Shown here: positions 20,601-33,182 of the stretch, one piece after another | Layout of the letters: every line of letters begins with the position of its first letter | Numbering within the stretch: the first letter of the stretch is position 1 | Origin: Strigops habroptila | Lineage: Eukaryota > Chordata > Aves > Psittaciformes > Psittacidae | Length of the DNA: 64,000 nt | Assembly: GCF_004027225.2 (NCBI RefSeq) | Contig: NC_044277.2 | Location: 96,221,552-96,285,551 of the forward strand | Direction of reading: 5' to 3' | Notes under the pieces: generated by a model | The model's input: the letters and a program-made list of their open reading frames with translations, nothing else | Told to the model about the DNA's origin: nothing | Databases searched by the model: none | Translations under genes and position numbers: made by a program

Positions 20601-23600
20601 TGAATGTTCTTATTACTGAGTCTGGAGTGTTTTGTTGGTAGAGAGTAACTGTTCCTTTTCTTGCTTTCTGTTCTATCTTTAGTCATTTTTTCACATTGGG
20701 TCTTCATTTTCTAAGCAGGGTTGCTTATCACCAGTTATTGAGGTCCTAATAACTGTATACAAAGGCAGACTAAGCAAATACTTGGTTCCTGTGTCTTTGG
20801 ATGTGGAAATACTCCTGTCTATGTATGCATCTGGTGCAAAAGCCTAATGATTACATTATAATGTGCATTCTTGTGAATGTCTGGTGATACATCATTATTA
20901 CCTGATGTGAGCGCTATCTTTCTAAAAGATGTGTGAATTTTTTTTTTACCTTTGATGATTAACAAATTATTGAATTATTTTGTCTTTCCTCTTGATGTAA
21001 CTTTACTGCCTGGAACATTGTCTCAAATATTACTACATTTACAACAGTACTGCTTTCAAGAGCTTAACTAGCCTGCTTCCAAACAGAATGCAATATTAAC
21101 TCTGATGGTTTGGAACAGTGTCAGTTGCTAAGATAAAGTGAGAAAAACTGAGAAGCTCCAATCAGGAATGCCCTTCTATTGATACACAGTTTAAGTTTTT
21201 TTCTTAAGTTTTTATTTTGGGTTTTTTTTTTTTTTTTATTAAACCAGGCTTAAGAACCTGACTTTCAAAATCTAAATAAATAAACCATTCCTATCATGTT
21301 CTTCATATCGATTTTCCAAGCCAGTGACAACCTCTATTTGCAATTCCTCAGGTAATGCTCTCCCCAAGTGTCCGTGAAAGTAGGTGGATCCTACAGCACA
21401 TAATTAAATAAATAAGCTCAAGTCAAGGACAAAAAGCCTTTTTGATGAGAGGTCCTCATAGATGACTGCTGGTATCAATTTCCTGTCAATTAATGATTTT
21501 TTCTTTTGCTAGTATTTAATCACATTTAAAAACTTTTCAAAATGTCCTAGTACATAAAGATAGTAGTTGACTCACACCTCTAATTTTGTCTACTAATAAA
21601 GCTTCAAATTGCTCCTGAAGTCATGAGTAATTTTTGGTTTCATTTTAAAAATTGAGCACTGCAACAGCACAGCACAGTCACAGACCTAGCAAACATCATA
21701 CAGGTTTCCTGGCACTCAGTTGTTTGCTTGCCTGCATCAGTAAAATATTTCTAATATATTTGACAGGGAAAAGGCTTTTTCATGTATCTTTTAAATAACA
21801 AGCCAAGAGATGTGGGCTTCTAGTCTTACCCTCCTTTGCTTGTTTCTGCCAATATTTGTGAGCAATTTGCAGATCCCCTTTGGTGATGGACAGAACAGTG
21901 AAGTTGCGTTGTGCCACATGAAGCTGGGCTGTGAGCAGAACCCTTAGCACTGACATCTGGGTGCTGGCTATCCAACTAGGAAAACCAAATCGATATACTC
22001 AGCAGTCCTTGCTGTAATCACGTCTTTTTGCTGCTAGAATAGATGCCAGAATCTGGACACCAAGTGTTCTCCAGCTTCACAAATAGCTCTGCATTCCTCC
22101 AGCAAAATTAACTGTATGCTACTTTCTGGGAGGCAGCATACAAATCACCAGCCTCTTTGAGCCAAATTACCTCCATTCATTTCTGAATAGGTTAGGTTCA
22201 AATTTAAGTGATTGTACAAGAAGGAAAATGTAAAAACAAAATAATAAAAAAATACCCATCATACAGTTTCTCTGCATACTTGAGAGGAACCCATCCCTTT
22301 TTTGTACTTAGAAAAAAGTAACTGTCCTTTCTGGGGACCGTCTTGCTTCTGTGGCGCTTTAAAACCCACCGGCAAGAACAGATAATCATATTGGACTTTG
22401 AAAGCTGAGAATTCATTTCTGGTCTCTGAAACAGGACTTGTTTTTACAGATTATGAAACAATGAATCCTGCTCTGGTGTAGTCATTCTTTCCTATGATGA
22501 TTCATAAAGAAATGCACCTAAAAGATGGGGTGTATTAGATCTATTAACTTATTTTTACACTTCTGATAGTGAATGTTAACTGCTGCTAAACTGTGTGGAG
22601 ACCATCACAAGCCACTGAACAGGAAATGCAAGAGGAAGTTGACACTAAGAAGTAAATACTTCTGTTAAAGTCTGAGAGGATGTTTAAATTTCTTGCCACT
22701 GATGTCATCCAAGTATTTCCTATTCCCAAAATCAAGACTAGTCAAAACTGAAATTAAAGAGATACTATTCAGCCGAACTTGACCTCTGCCTTGCATCTGG
22801 TGAAATTAAGGTTCTAGATAAGCTACATATCCCAGAACGTCTACAATAGTAGTGCTGAAAATGCTTTCATCACACCTGCCCAAACAAACTGTGTATTGTC
22901 AGTGGTGTTTAAAAATGACCATTGCTAAGAAATCAAGATAAATGTGTCACTTCCTAACTTAAAGACAGGTTAAAAAATAAGGAAAAAATGAGCATTTTGA
23001 ATGAATGTCAGGAAAATGGCCATCATGGCACTGGATTATTCTTAAAAAAATACTGGAAATCATGTTAGTAGGAATATATTTGATCTACTGAAGAGTAAAA
23101 GTTGGAAAAGACTTCACTGGCAAGATCTTTTCAGTTTAACTAACTAGTCATGGGATTAACTTTGTCAAAGTTAAGGAATATATTACACAACAGAAAGTTA
23201 AAAGCTCAAGAAATGTTCAATATTCACTAGGGCAAAATATTAGAGTATTTCTGGGTATCGTTCTGTTGCAGTTTAGTTTTATGGAGAAGGTTACTCCTTT
23301 TGTAGCTACAGTTGAAGTCATTAGAAGTCCAGTCTGTCATGCTCTTAGTCTTCAGAAGAACAGATTTTCTTGAGAAGCCGAATGCTTTATCTATTTCCAG
23401 GATCCAGTTTTTCTTAGAACTTTGCTAAAGGTCAAAAAGACCTGTGTAAGTATTACATTTTGAAGACTTGCTATGGTGTCTTTTTTAATACAGTTTTAAT
23501 TTCTAATTGAATCAACTCTCAAAAATGGACTAGCCTACAAACACAACAGAATTAGTTTGTTCTCATAGCCTGGCTGAGAAAAAATGCTTCTCAGCATTTG

Positions 23601-23817
23601 TAGGATTATCCAGGAGGTGAGATAAAAGGAGTTATATTTAGGTGCATTAAAAAAATGTCGTAAATTACACATACACAAGAAACCTATGATAGAAAAAACA
23701 TTCAATGCTGTGAAATAAAGCACTTAAAAGTGCCAGAACTCAGTTTACCAATGCCCCATTTCCACTTGGATTTACACATTTTAGTATGTTACAGTTTTGG
23801 ATTTTGTTTTTTTGGTT

Positions 23818-23848
<31 letters not shown>

Positions 23849-26304
23849 AATTTGTGATCATATTTACAATAGTCTTACCTTATTCAGTGCACAAAATGAA
23901 CAGAGCCTGCTTAGTGATTAGCTCTTCAGGATTTTGTTTCACTGTCACAGCTTAGTAGGTGGCCTGTACATTAGGGTGCAGTACCTTAACAATGTAAGCA
24001 AGCACTATTGTTCTCTGCACCAGTGGCTGTGTGATTTTGCCCTCCCTTCTGCTGACACTTGCCCATATCTTATCCCACAGGAGCCAAATCAAAGAGCTAA
24101 ATCAGCAAGGAACACGTTTCTTTTACTTTGCAGGGTTTCTTCTTGATGTCCTGTGCTCTCTGTGGGGCTTCATGATAAGGAGGGTGTGCACAAGGGAGAA
24201 TGTAGGACGTGGAGCACAAATGTGTTTGTATTTTAACTCTCATGGCATTGCATGTTGGTCTACTCCACACTGTTTGTAACCTGTTCTAAAATGGACTAAT
24301 TTCTGTGGAGCTTTTCTTCCATGAGTGAATCAGGGACAGAATCCAGTTCCTTTGGGCGCTGTTCTGTTGCCGTAAACATGAGATCATCCTTTCTCCCATC
24401 CTTTCTTTTTGGCCACACAATGTCTTAGTCATTGCAGCATTTGTAACACATGAAGCTGGGATTTTCCAGACAGCCTTACCATGATGAATAATCCTAGTTT
24501 GCTCTTTGGACACTGCTTTTCTGTGAGCAAAATGAGGAAGAAGTGTTGTGGAAAGGAAACCACCATAAACCACTTGAGTCTGAAACACAGCGTGCATTTG
24601 GACATTGCTACCAAAACTCGTTAAAGGCATAATTGGGTCTCAACAGGTTCGTGTCCTGTTCTATGCTGTTCTAACTTTGTCCTCTGCTTACTTCTCTGTT
24701 TGCTTCTGAGTTGGCTTTGATGGGAGAGTCACAGCTGTTAGTGGGCACTACTTATAATAATGAAAGACACAGACAAGTTCTCCCAGAAGTGGAATAGGTG
24801 GTTTGTTACTACATTCATCTTCTGTATCTTACTTTGGCCTAAAACAAGCTTAGGCTTCTTTTGCATGTGAACTAGCATTAGCTTTTGAGCAGGCTGTAAT
24901 TTTGGGTGGCAAAAAAGTTGCTGCTTTATTGCTTATCTTGACCTGCCTTTGATTAAAATAGCTTTCAGTAGTTTGGAAGTAACTTACTATTTCAGATTTA
25001 GGCAGCTCAAGTCTTATCATTGTAGTTTTTTACTGCTGGATGCTTAAGCGCTCTGCACAATGTACAGGGAGATACTCATGTAAAAATTAACAGAAAGTCT
25101 TGTGGGCAGCGCACCAAGGATTGTCTAAACGTCTTCACTCTCTCCAGATAGTCAAGTTTCTATGTAGAATCAGAGCTTTCCTGCAAAAGTATACCTGGGA
25201 TCTGTTACCGTTTAACGCATTATCCTAGTGGGAAATACAGGTTTAATTGCCAAGGGATTTGTTCTCACAGACCTCACTTGCAAGACTTAAGGATATTTGG
25301 AATCCTACTCTGAGTCCTCCCTCTTGCAGCTGTTTCAATGTCTGTGGATTCTTATTCATGGGCTATGGAAAGATATTCTTGCTCTTTAACTGCCCAGAGT
25401 GTGAATGGACATATAGTTGCCTATGGGTATTTACCAGTGGCTGAGGGGAAGATAGAGGATCATGAATTTTAAACATGGCTACATAAATCCTTTTTGTCAC
25501 GGTGTTTGACGTGTCGGATTTACTAGGCTGCTCTTCACAAACATCTCCTCTGAGTTCACTGTCCCTTTTATAGCTCCAACCTGTAGACTAGCTTGTTTAT
25601 CACCTTCACAGTCACTTTTGTAAATCCTACACAGAGATGAAAATTTGCTATTTTCTTCCAACTTCTCATTCATGGAGTTCACCACAACTCCAGTGCTTTA
25701 TTATTCCTCCTTTTGACTCCTACCTTGTGTCCTACTGAGTGTACCAGTAAAAGAGGATACAGCTGTAAGTGATTATTTTGGTCCCTCCTCTAGGCTATTC
25801 ATCTGTATTCCTGACCTTTTTTCCTGGTGATGAGCCATTGGGTTTTTGTAAGAAAGGTACTGTGAACCTGTGACTTTGGCACTTGATTGGGAACAGGACT
25901 TTGCTAGTGTGTGCCTAAGGTGTGCAGTGTCCTCTGATACGTAATCAATAATTAGGCTGGGAGGGTTGACTACTTTTTTCCAGGAAAAAAAAAAATGTGG
26001 ATATTAGGAGGCAACTGAGTTAGATGCAATTAACTTGTCTTTCTTCTCTCCCCCAGCCTTTTCTTTGTGAAAACAGAGGCCTTTCTTCAGGAGATATATT
26101 TTGAGAGGCCCAGGCCGTAGATCTGTTCTGACAATTTGGTGACATCAACTAGATACTTTCCTGTCATGAAAAATATCATGGCACATGTATATACCAGCTT
26201 CTTGCCGCCTTAAAATGGAGGCACACATGTGTGAGCACACTGTGCACCTTCAGTTCCTCCAACTGCAATTTGAGAAGACCTAATTTACAAGTTAGCTTAG
26301 CTGG

Positions 26305-26372
26305 GCTTTGATCAGGGAGTTGGATTAGATGACCTTCTACCATTAGCTGGTGTTCTACCATTCTAAGACATA
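26305..26372 (+). mobile_element. Possible degraded CR1 3' tail
   Basis: GGGAGTTGGATTAGATGACC, then CCATTCTAAGAC, resembles the last 70 bases of a CR1 (TTGGACTAGATGA.C...ATTCTATGA). It is strongly diverged and the only CR1-like patch I see in the intergenic region. Confidence 0.35.
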
Positions 26373-28649
26373 TCAAACTACAGGAAAGCGGGGAGAGAGG
26401 TAATGAATACACATTCAATCCGTGAATCTCAATGAACTGTGGCTATTAATAAGTATTTTTTTACTTCTGAGTAGCAATCTGTGTCCATTTCTAATTCATG
26501 TGCATGGCATCAGCTTTGGCTGGATCTGAACCCTTTGCACAAACAACAGTCTTACGTATGCTTTTTTGAATTTCTGTAAGGTTTTAGAAAATGGGGTCAA
26601 GATGGACATTCTGCAGTCTCAAGAATGAAAACATTTGTAAATAAGCCCCCCAGTGCTCAAGCTTTGTCAGTGGTGTATGTTTTAATTACTTAGATCAGCA
26701 CAGCCATAGCAAATTTTAGTATAATCTTACAACCTGTTAGCCAGTTAGCTCTGTACAGTGGTTTTGGCTTTGAATATCCCAACAGTGGAGGCAGACAGCC
26801 TCAGGATATGTTTGAAAGACGTGGACTTGTGAGTGTATGATGTCAAGACCACCCTGTCTTCCTGATATGGGCTACTTCTGAATCCTGAATGTTTAAGATC
26901 AAGAATAAAAAATGACGGAGTTAAGTTTGTGGTTTAAGAATGGCTTCACTATAATGATAGAGAAACTTTGCAAAGTAGTGGTGTGGGAAAACCCTGCTGA
27001 GAACGAGCCGTATTCTTACTCTGTAGGCAGAACTAATGTCAATGAAGGACACATTAGTGAAAATGTGCTGCAGTGAATGCTTCTGAAGCAACCTTTTCAC
27101 AGATGTACCCTAGGGAATTTCCAAGCACCAGGAACTTGTGAAGGTTCAGAGCCCACTGCAGTATACCTCCTTGAAAGGAAACGTAGACTTGAAAATACTT
27201 TTATCAACAAGTTGGAGATTGCTGAGTTTTGATGAAGCTAATGAACAATTCCCAACTGAAAAAAGGGAAATCTGATGACTTTTGGGCTTGGTTTTGGTCA
27301 GCATCACAATGAGAATTTAGCAAACTCATGAGTTCAAACCAGCACTCATCCTACCCTAACATGATGTAGAATCAAGGGATGCAGTCTCTGAAAGGGTTGC
27401 AGGTGGCGCTGACCAGACCTGTTCCAGGGAATAAATAGTTCAGCAGTCAGTCATGCTATTTGTGCTATCTTCTGTACCCTGACTCTGATAATTTTCTAGT
27501 ATAGATGTAGCCTCAGAGCTGTAACTAGCCTCAGTTGAGACCTTGGAGCCTGCAAAGTTAGAATACATAATGTATAGCAAAGTTAAACAACAATGAACCA
27601 TTTTTCAGAGGTTAACACTAACCCATCCCCTAACTCAGTGGGGAGATAATGTTTTTCCAATAGCAAGCCATTGCTGTGGATCTGGTGGCTGTATCTGGAA
27701 TCAAAGGCAGCCAAACAAAATTACTGTGAGGAGGTATTGGTACTGACCAGTGGAGAAACACAGCTATTAGGATGTCCCCTGTTTGTATGAACAAACTTCA
27801 AGTGCAGCATATAAAACATACCTTCATACCTTTCCTGCAGAATCATTCTTGTTATCATTATCCTGGCTTGAATTTGAATTTCTGGTGATCTTAGGTACTT
27901 CTTATAAGGTCAGATAGGGCTGTCAGGCCCTTTTCCACTGAAGCATCCCAAGTACCCTGTGAGACCAGCTGAGGAAAGCAGGTTATATTGTTACCCCTGA
28001 CGAACACCAGGGTATGATGCTGAATCGACTTCACATGTAGAAATTCCCACAGCCTATGCTGTCTGTAGTTCTGTGCACTGAGCTTGAAAGAGCTGCAGTG
28101 TTGTACTTTGCAGGAGCATGCAGGGAGGTTAGCTGCTTTGTAAGGGAAGCAGGAGTTGTGGTTTCTTGTTGGGTCCAAAGGGACCTCTCTGGACTCCCTA
28201 CCATCCTACCACCAATATTCAGTGCTCTCAGCAAAGCACACGCAAATGGAAGTTGGCCTTCGTTGCTTGTCTGGGTGCTGTGGAAAGTAGAGTGCAGAAG
28301 ATGCATGTGAACATTGGAGCTTTTATGTGCAGCATGCAGCGCCAGAGCAGCTGGTAGTTCCAAATGATGTCCAGCTTTTCTGTGGAGGAGCCACGTAATT
28401 TTTAAATAAAAGACAAATGGTTAGGGAAGGACAGTTAAGGAGGAGGTCAACCATGAGGTGGAGGAAAGGACAAATGAAAAAAAGCTCCATTACATTTCTC
28501 TTTTCTGTCTATAGAGGAAGTAGATGTGTTCTGACTTCTCATTTCTTCTCCCCCAGGAAAAATCTAATACTGCTAGAGCTGAGCCATCCACTCTGGGTGC
28601 ACTTCCAGATTAGGTTGTGTATACATAGCCATTATTTAGGAGTAGAACA

Positions 28650-28700
28650 GTTTTGTTTGTTGTTTTATTTTGTGTTTTGGTTTGGTTTGGTTTGGTTTTT
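28650..28700 (+). repeat. TTTGG/TTTTG simple repeat
   Basis: Low-complexity tract with several consecutive TTTGG units after TTTTGTTTGTTG-like sequence; intergenic. Confidence 0.85.
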
Positions 28701-29917
28701 ATAATGGATAAAGTGGAAGAGAATCTGGTAAGTAAAAAGGTTAGCTCGATTGGTAACAGTGGAAGTTAGACCAAGGTGAAAAATAGGCCTTTTAAAATGC
28801 AACAACTAGCAGCCTTCTGACAGGTTAAAAAAGGGAGGCCAGGTTCAGGTTAAAGTAGGTGCTCATCTAGAAGTATTTCCATCTTTGGCCAGTTATTATT
28901 GAAGCATTAAGGAGAGACAGCAGGGATGAACTGTTAGAGTGTAGGCTCTAGCTACATACCAGACCAACAGGTAAAAGCCAAACCCTGATCAGATGTTTTT
29001 GAGGATGTATGCATACCATTAACTCCAGTACTTGAACGCCAAAATGAAATTGCAATTCTAGCATCTAATTCCTTTAAAATCTAGAAGGCAGGTTTTCTTC
29101 TCCAGGGAGACAACTGGAGTGAAAACAAGAATTGCAAATGTTACTTCAGAAGAAACATGTAAACCTTAACGTAAAAGAGTGTGCAGTTTTCAAAGCAGTA
29201 CATACTGCAACTCATTCTTTCTTCTTTCACCTGAATTTACAGCTCAGAAGCAAAGCTGGACAGTCTTTGATTAAACCACCAAGACTAGTGTTCGTAATTG
29301 TCAGTCCTTTGAGGTGTATATGCTGCACTGCAGAAACTCATAGGTTTGGCTTGCTTATTATAATAGCGATTAGAGGAGAAACCACTTATCTCACTGTAAT
29401 TCATCCAGGCAGAGCAGCACAATACTGATCAATGGTAACATGTCACATTTTACTACTGCCCAGAGAAAAGATCATTGAGCTTAAGGGCAAAAGACCTTCT
29501 AAAGGGCCACAACAGGACTGTGAGGTATCTGCAATCCACTGCTTATATTCACAATTCAGTACAGATATGGCCCTGTGAGGAAGTGTTTGCTATCATGAAA
29601 AATAGAACTGTCAGAAAGTGAGTTGAGGGGAAGCCACATTTTTGTTGGGCTTAGATTTGTAAATTGGTTGTCAGAAAGTCACCATCCTAATATAGCATTT
29701 ACATGAGGTCGAATAAGCTGCTAAACAGTTAAAGACTAAGTCAGCTATGGGGTATGAAGTGGCAAGGATGGAAAAAAGTTGTTGGTTTTTTTCCAGAAAG
29801 TATCCATGATAAATAAATGAATCTCTCCAGTGACAATTCAATATTCCTTTTTCAAATTGTCATTACTGTTCCTAGACTTTGCTGTTTTGTTCTGGCTGTT
29901 TTATTCTTCCCCTCCTC

Positions 29918-29951
29918 TTTTTTTTTTTTTCTGATTCCCCCCCCCCCCCCC
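29918..29951 (+). repeat. Polypyrimidine tract: T run followed by 15 C
   Basis: About 13 T, then CTGATT, then 15 consecutive C (29937-29951). The complementary strand has a G15 run and could form a G-quadruplex. Homopolymer lengths are prone to sequencing error. Confidence 0.85.
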
Positions 29952-32108
29952 GGTTAAGCACCAGAGTAATTAAAATTATATTCTAATTATTTTTAATGGA
30001 GCACCAATTCTTTTGCAGAAGTGCAAACCCCACTGTGGATTCTTTTCGATTTAAAGGAAGCTTCTGTTGTCATAGCTTGCACCTAAAATTCATAGAAAGG
30101 AAAATCTATCAATTTGATTTCTAGAAATACTCATTCCAATAGCTGAAATGATTCTGCTATATTTTTTTCATCAACTAGCCCTGGAGTTCTCATGTTTTAG
30201 AAGGTTGTCATCTCCTCTGTATTTACAGTGTATACTGTAAGTGCACTTGATCCTTTTCAAGTACATCAAAGCTTCAAAATAAATGGATGTTTTCAACCAA
30301 AGCCTTCCTCTTAAAGACATAAGAAGCTTATTTGACTGATACTCTGATTTCACTCGTTCAGACTTCTACATTGGTTTCTAGTGCAGTTACTTTTTCAGCC
30401 TTGCTCTGGTGCTCGTTGTGGTGATTAATTCGCTTTATACACAATTCCTTACCTGAATTAGCAAATGTTCTTCCTCAAGTGCACCTGACCTTTGTGTTGG
30501 AATCATGCTGAAAAATATATTCTGTTCCCATAGGGAAAGCTAATTTATTTTTAAGTACTGGGCTGATTTTTTTTCTCCATTATATCCCTGATAAATACTA
30601 CCGTTTCTCTTCAGTATACTAGGGAGTATGAAGAGCCTCACTGGCTCTGGTTAAAAATTACAAAAAGTGGGTTTTTTTTCTAAGGGAAACCTCACTTTTC
30701 AACAGATCTCTCATGCCATTCTCTGGTAAACTAGCTCCATTGCTGACGTGTGGGCACAGCATGTGAACTTAGCACCACAGCAGCCGGTAAAATGCATGGT
30801 TCATGCTCTATATATTAAGTTGAAGGGTGCAGTAAATTCCTCTAGCCTGCAGATTAACATTAGAAGTGGCAAGCAACCATTGAGGATTCTTTAATATCTC
30901 ATTGATGGTGCTTAACTATTTTAGTTCCCTGCTAAGCTGTAGCAGCTATTCAGGATTCAGAGAGGGGGCATAAACAGAATTCTGGACGCATTTTTGCTGG
31001 GCCCAACTTAAATGCTAGTTCAGTGTCTCCTAAGAACTGCATGTTTTTTTAGTCTTCCCTCTTCCCCTTCACACAGCTCTTCTGTGTGATCCCGTCTCAC
31101 CCCCACCTCTTTATCACTGCAATTCTAGGCAAAGAAATAGCCAGCTTCCCAGCTGCTGGCTCTAACTCAGGCGTGGAAGAGCAAGAACTGACAGTGATGA
31201 CTGGGTGATGACTGGGTGCAACTGCAAACTCCCCTGGCCATGACTTGGCTGAGCTGAGAGTCTACCAACAAAGGATTAAAGGTAGATAGTTCCTGCTGGA
31301 CATATGTAAAAGCATTTTATTTTCCTCCTTGAACCTTCTGTGACTCAGAGTGAAACCCTGACATACATATACAACTCTTCCAACTGTGTAAACTGAAGGA
31401 ATTTGGTATTTCACAGGAGTGCTCAGTATTGTAGGGAAATGGACTATAAATGAGAGCAGTGTATTGTTATGCATACATTTTAAGTGTAATATAAACTGCA
31501 TTTGCCTCATTAGCGTGTCGTAACAATGGAGTCATGACTTTTCCAAGAAAAAAAGATGATTCAGCTGACCCTGGGAAATAAGCTTTTATAGTAAAATGGA
31601 AAAACAAAGCTGTATGTCACAATATTATGTTATATGATTGTATCAGTTTCGTATAGTAAGTGTAGTTTGCTTTTGTCTTTTGAAGGTAGCTATCTAGTGA
31701 TTTAATAATCTATTTGTCAGCTTATGAACATATACTTCCAACACAGACTCTAGATTAAATCTTAAAAAATGATAATGTGGAGTTTGACCTCCTTAGTTAC
31801 TGCCTGATAAAATACAAGTAAATACGTTGTTTAAAGTATGCAGTAGAAAAATATATAGGCAAAAGACTTTAGATATTATGGTGGTACTGTTTGCAAAGAA
31901 TATTAGCATTTACTGATCATTCCTATCGTTGCTGCTGTTATTTTATATTAACAATTCTTTAATTATGTGAATGCCAGAATGGTATATTCACAAAAAGTAA
32001 AATAACTTTCTATATAACTTAGTGGTTTAACATGTCTAGAACCTATTTTAAAGAAACCATGACAGACATCTTTCATTCAGTAGTCTGCCACAACAGGAAA
32101 TTACTTCC

Positions 32109-32114
32109 TTTAAT
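32109..32114 (-). terminator. COL15A1: Weak candidate polyadenylation signal (ATTAAA) of COL15A1
   Basis: I found no AATAAA on the minus strand within about 1.4 kb after the COL15A1 stop. ATTAAA occurs at 32114-32109 (about 860 nt after the stop) and again at 31963-31958. Either could end the message. This is inference from position only. Confidence 0.25.
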
Positions 32115-32501
32115 ACGCAATGAAATAAATATAGGTCAGATGGTTTGTCTGCATTTACTTTGCACAGTTCTACCAGTAAAACAGGATGTTTTCTATTAAC
32201 ATTGCTGCAGGTTTCCTGGTAACAATAGCACCAAAATAAAGACCAGATTTTGTCTAAGTGAAATTCACTTCTCCTGCCTAAAGCCCTATGCCTAGAATCT
32301 GCAAGGAAAAAAGCTGAAGTAAGATGTGGAAGCTGCTAAATTTATGTGTAAGCACCAGGCTGCAATCCATACAAGCTTACAGGAGTTCGGTACTCGGCTT
32401 CCTCTGAAATTTAAAGGAGGTGAGCACCTTTGTTCTTAAAGCTTTTTTGAATATTCCAGCCATGTAAGACATAACAGCCTCCCATTGTTTGCTCAGGGAC
32501 A

Positions 32502-32530
32502 GTATGTATATGTATATGTATATGAATATT
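32502..32530 (+). repeat. TATATG microsatellite
   Basis: Repeated TATG/TATATG units, about 28 bp, in the region downstream of the COL15A1 stop codon and so possibly within its 3' untranslated region. Confidence 0.8.
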
Positions 32531-32974
32531 GCCTTGGGTATTCAAAATCTATGCAAGTAAAAAGAAGATCATAGAGCATGCAGCTTTTCAGCTGTGAAGA
32601 AGCAGCAGCTTAGCTGAGCCGTACTTCTTAAGAGAGGCTACTGGACCTTCTCATAGTCTACACTTGACTGTCTTTACTCTTGAGTGATCTTCAGCTCAGC
32701 CAGAAAAACAAGGGTCTGTGAATTAATTGTTGCCAAACTTTGAACCATGGGGGGTTCAAGTGAAAGAATGGGCTTTAAGTCAGCCACGTGTGACTGGATG
32801 ATCCACCTAACTGGAATGCGGTTTGTGTTGAGGTATGTTTTCTTTGGCTATTTTTTCCTGAAATGTGCAATTAAAAAAAATAAAATATTTACATCATTAG
32901 AAATGAAATTTCAGTGTCAGCTTTTTCTGTCATAAAATAGAATATTCCGATGTGCAACAGGTGAATTATTTTCC

Positions 32975-33182
32975 TTAGGGATCTGATACAAAACTGTTTT
33001 CTATACAGAGAACAATAAACTTATTACTACAGCTGTATACTTTCTGATCAAGAAGTTTCCCCGTCTTCAGCGGTGATGCTTGTCCCATAGCTCCTATATC
33101 AGCTGTGTGCCAGGCTTCACAGTAGTTGCTAACCAGTCGGATCCCATTTGTAGTTGAACCATGCCATATTACTTTTTGAGGC
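32975..33182 (-). CDS. COL15A1: COL15A1 last coding exon (C-terminal endostatin-like domain)
   Basis: It starts with G completing a Trp codon, then [49 protein letters not shown] and SDP before TAA at 32977-32975. Three of the four endostatin cysteines are here (YCEAW, YSCSN, VLCIE). The chain ends in VSDP, two residues shorter than the human end I recall. Acceptor TTTGCTTTTCAG. Confidence 0.96.

Larger units (their letters stand above)
14880..32974. other. Intergenic region between COL15A1 3' end and TGFBR1 5' end
   Basis: About 18 kb of mostly unique AT-rich sequence with no exon set I can support on either strand. It must include the COL15A1 3' untranslated region at its right side. Simple repeats seen include T runs (21220-21238, 23820-23850), a TTTGG tract (28650-28700), a T-then-C run (29918-29951) and a TATGTATATG tract (32502-32530). 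There is also a weak CR1-tail-like patch near 26305 and a 58-codon minus-strand frame at 21780-21956. Distal enhancers of either gene could lie here but none can be read from sequence. Confidence 0.75.

Noticed and set aside
24286..24630. 114-codon minus-strand intergenic frame
   Set aside because: No recognised domain, no splice or promoter signal, and alternative frames overlap; length is compatible with chance.
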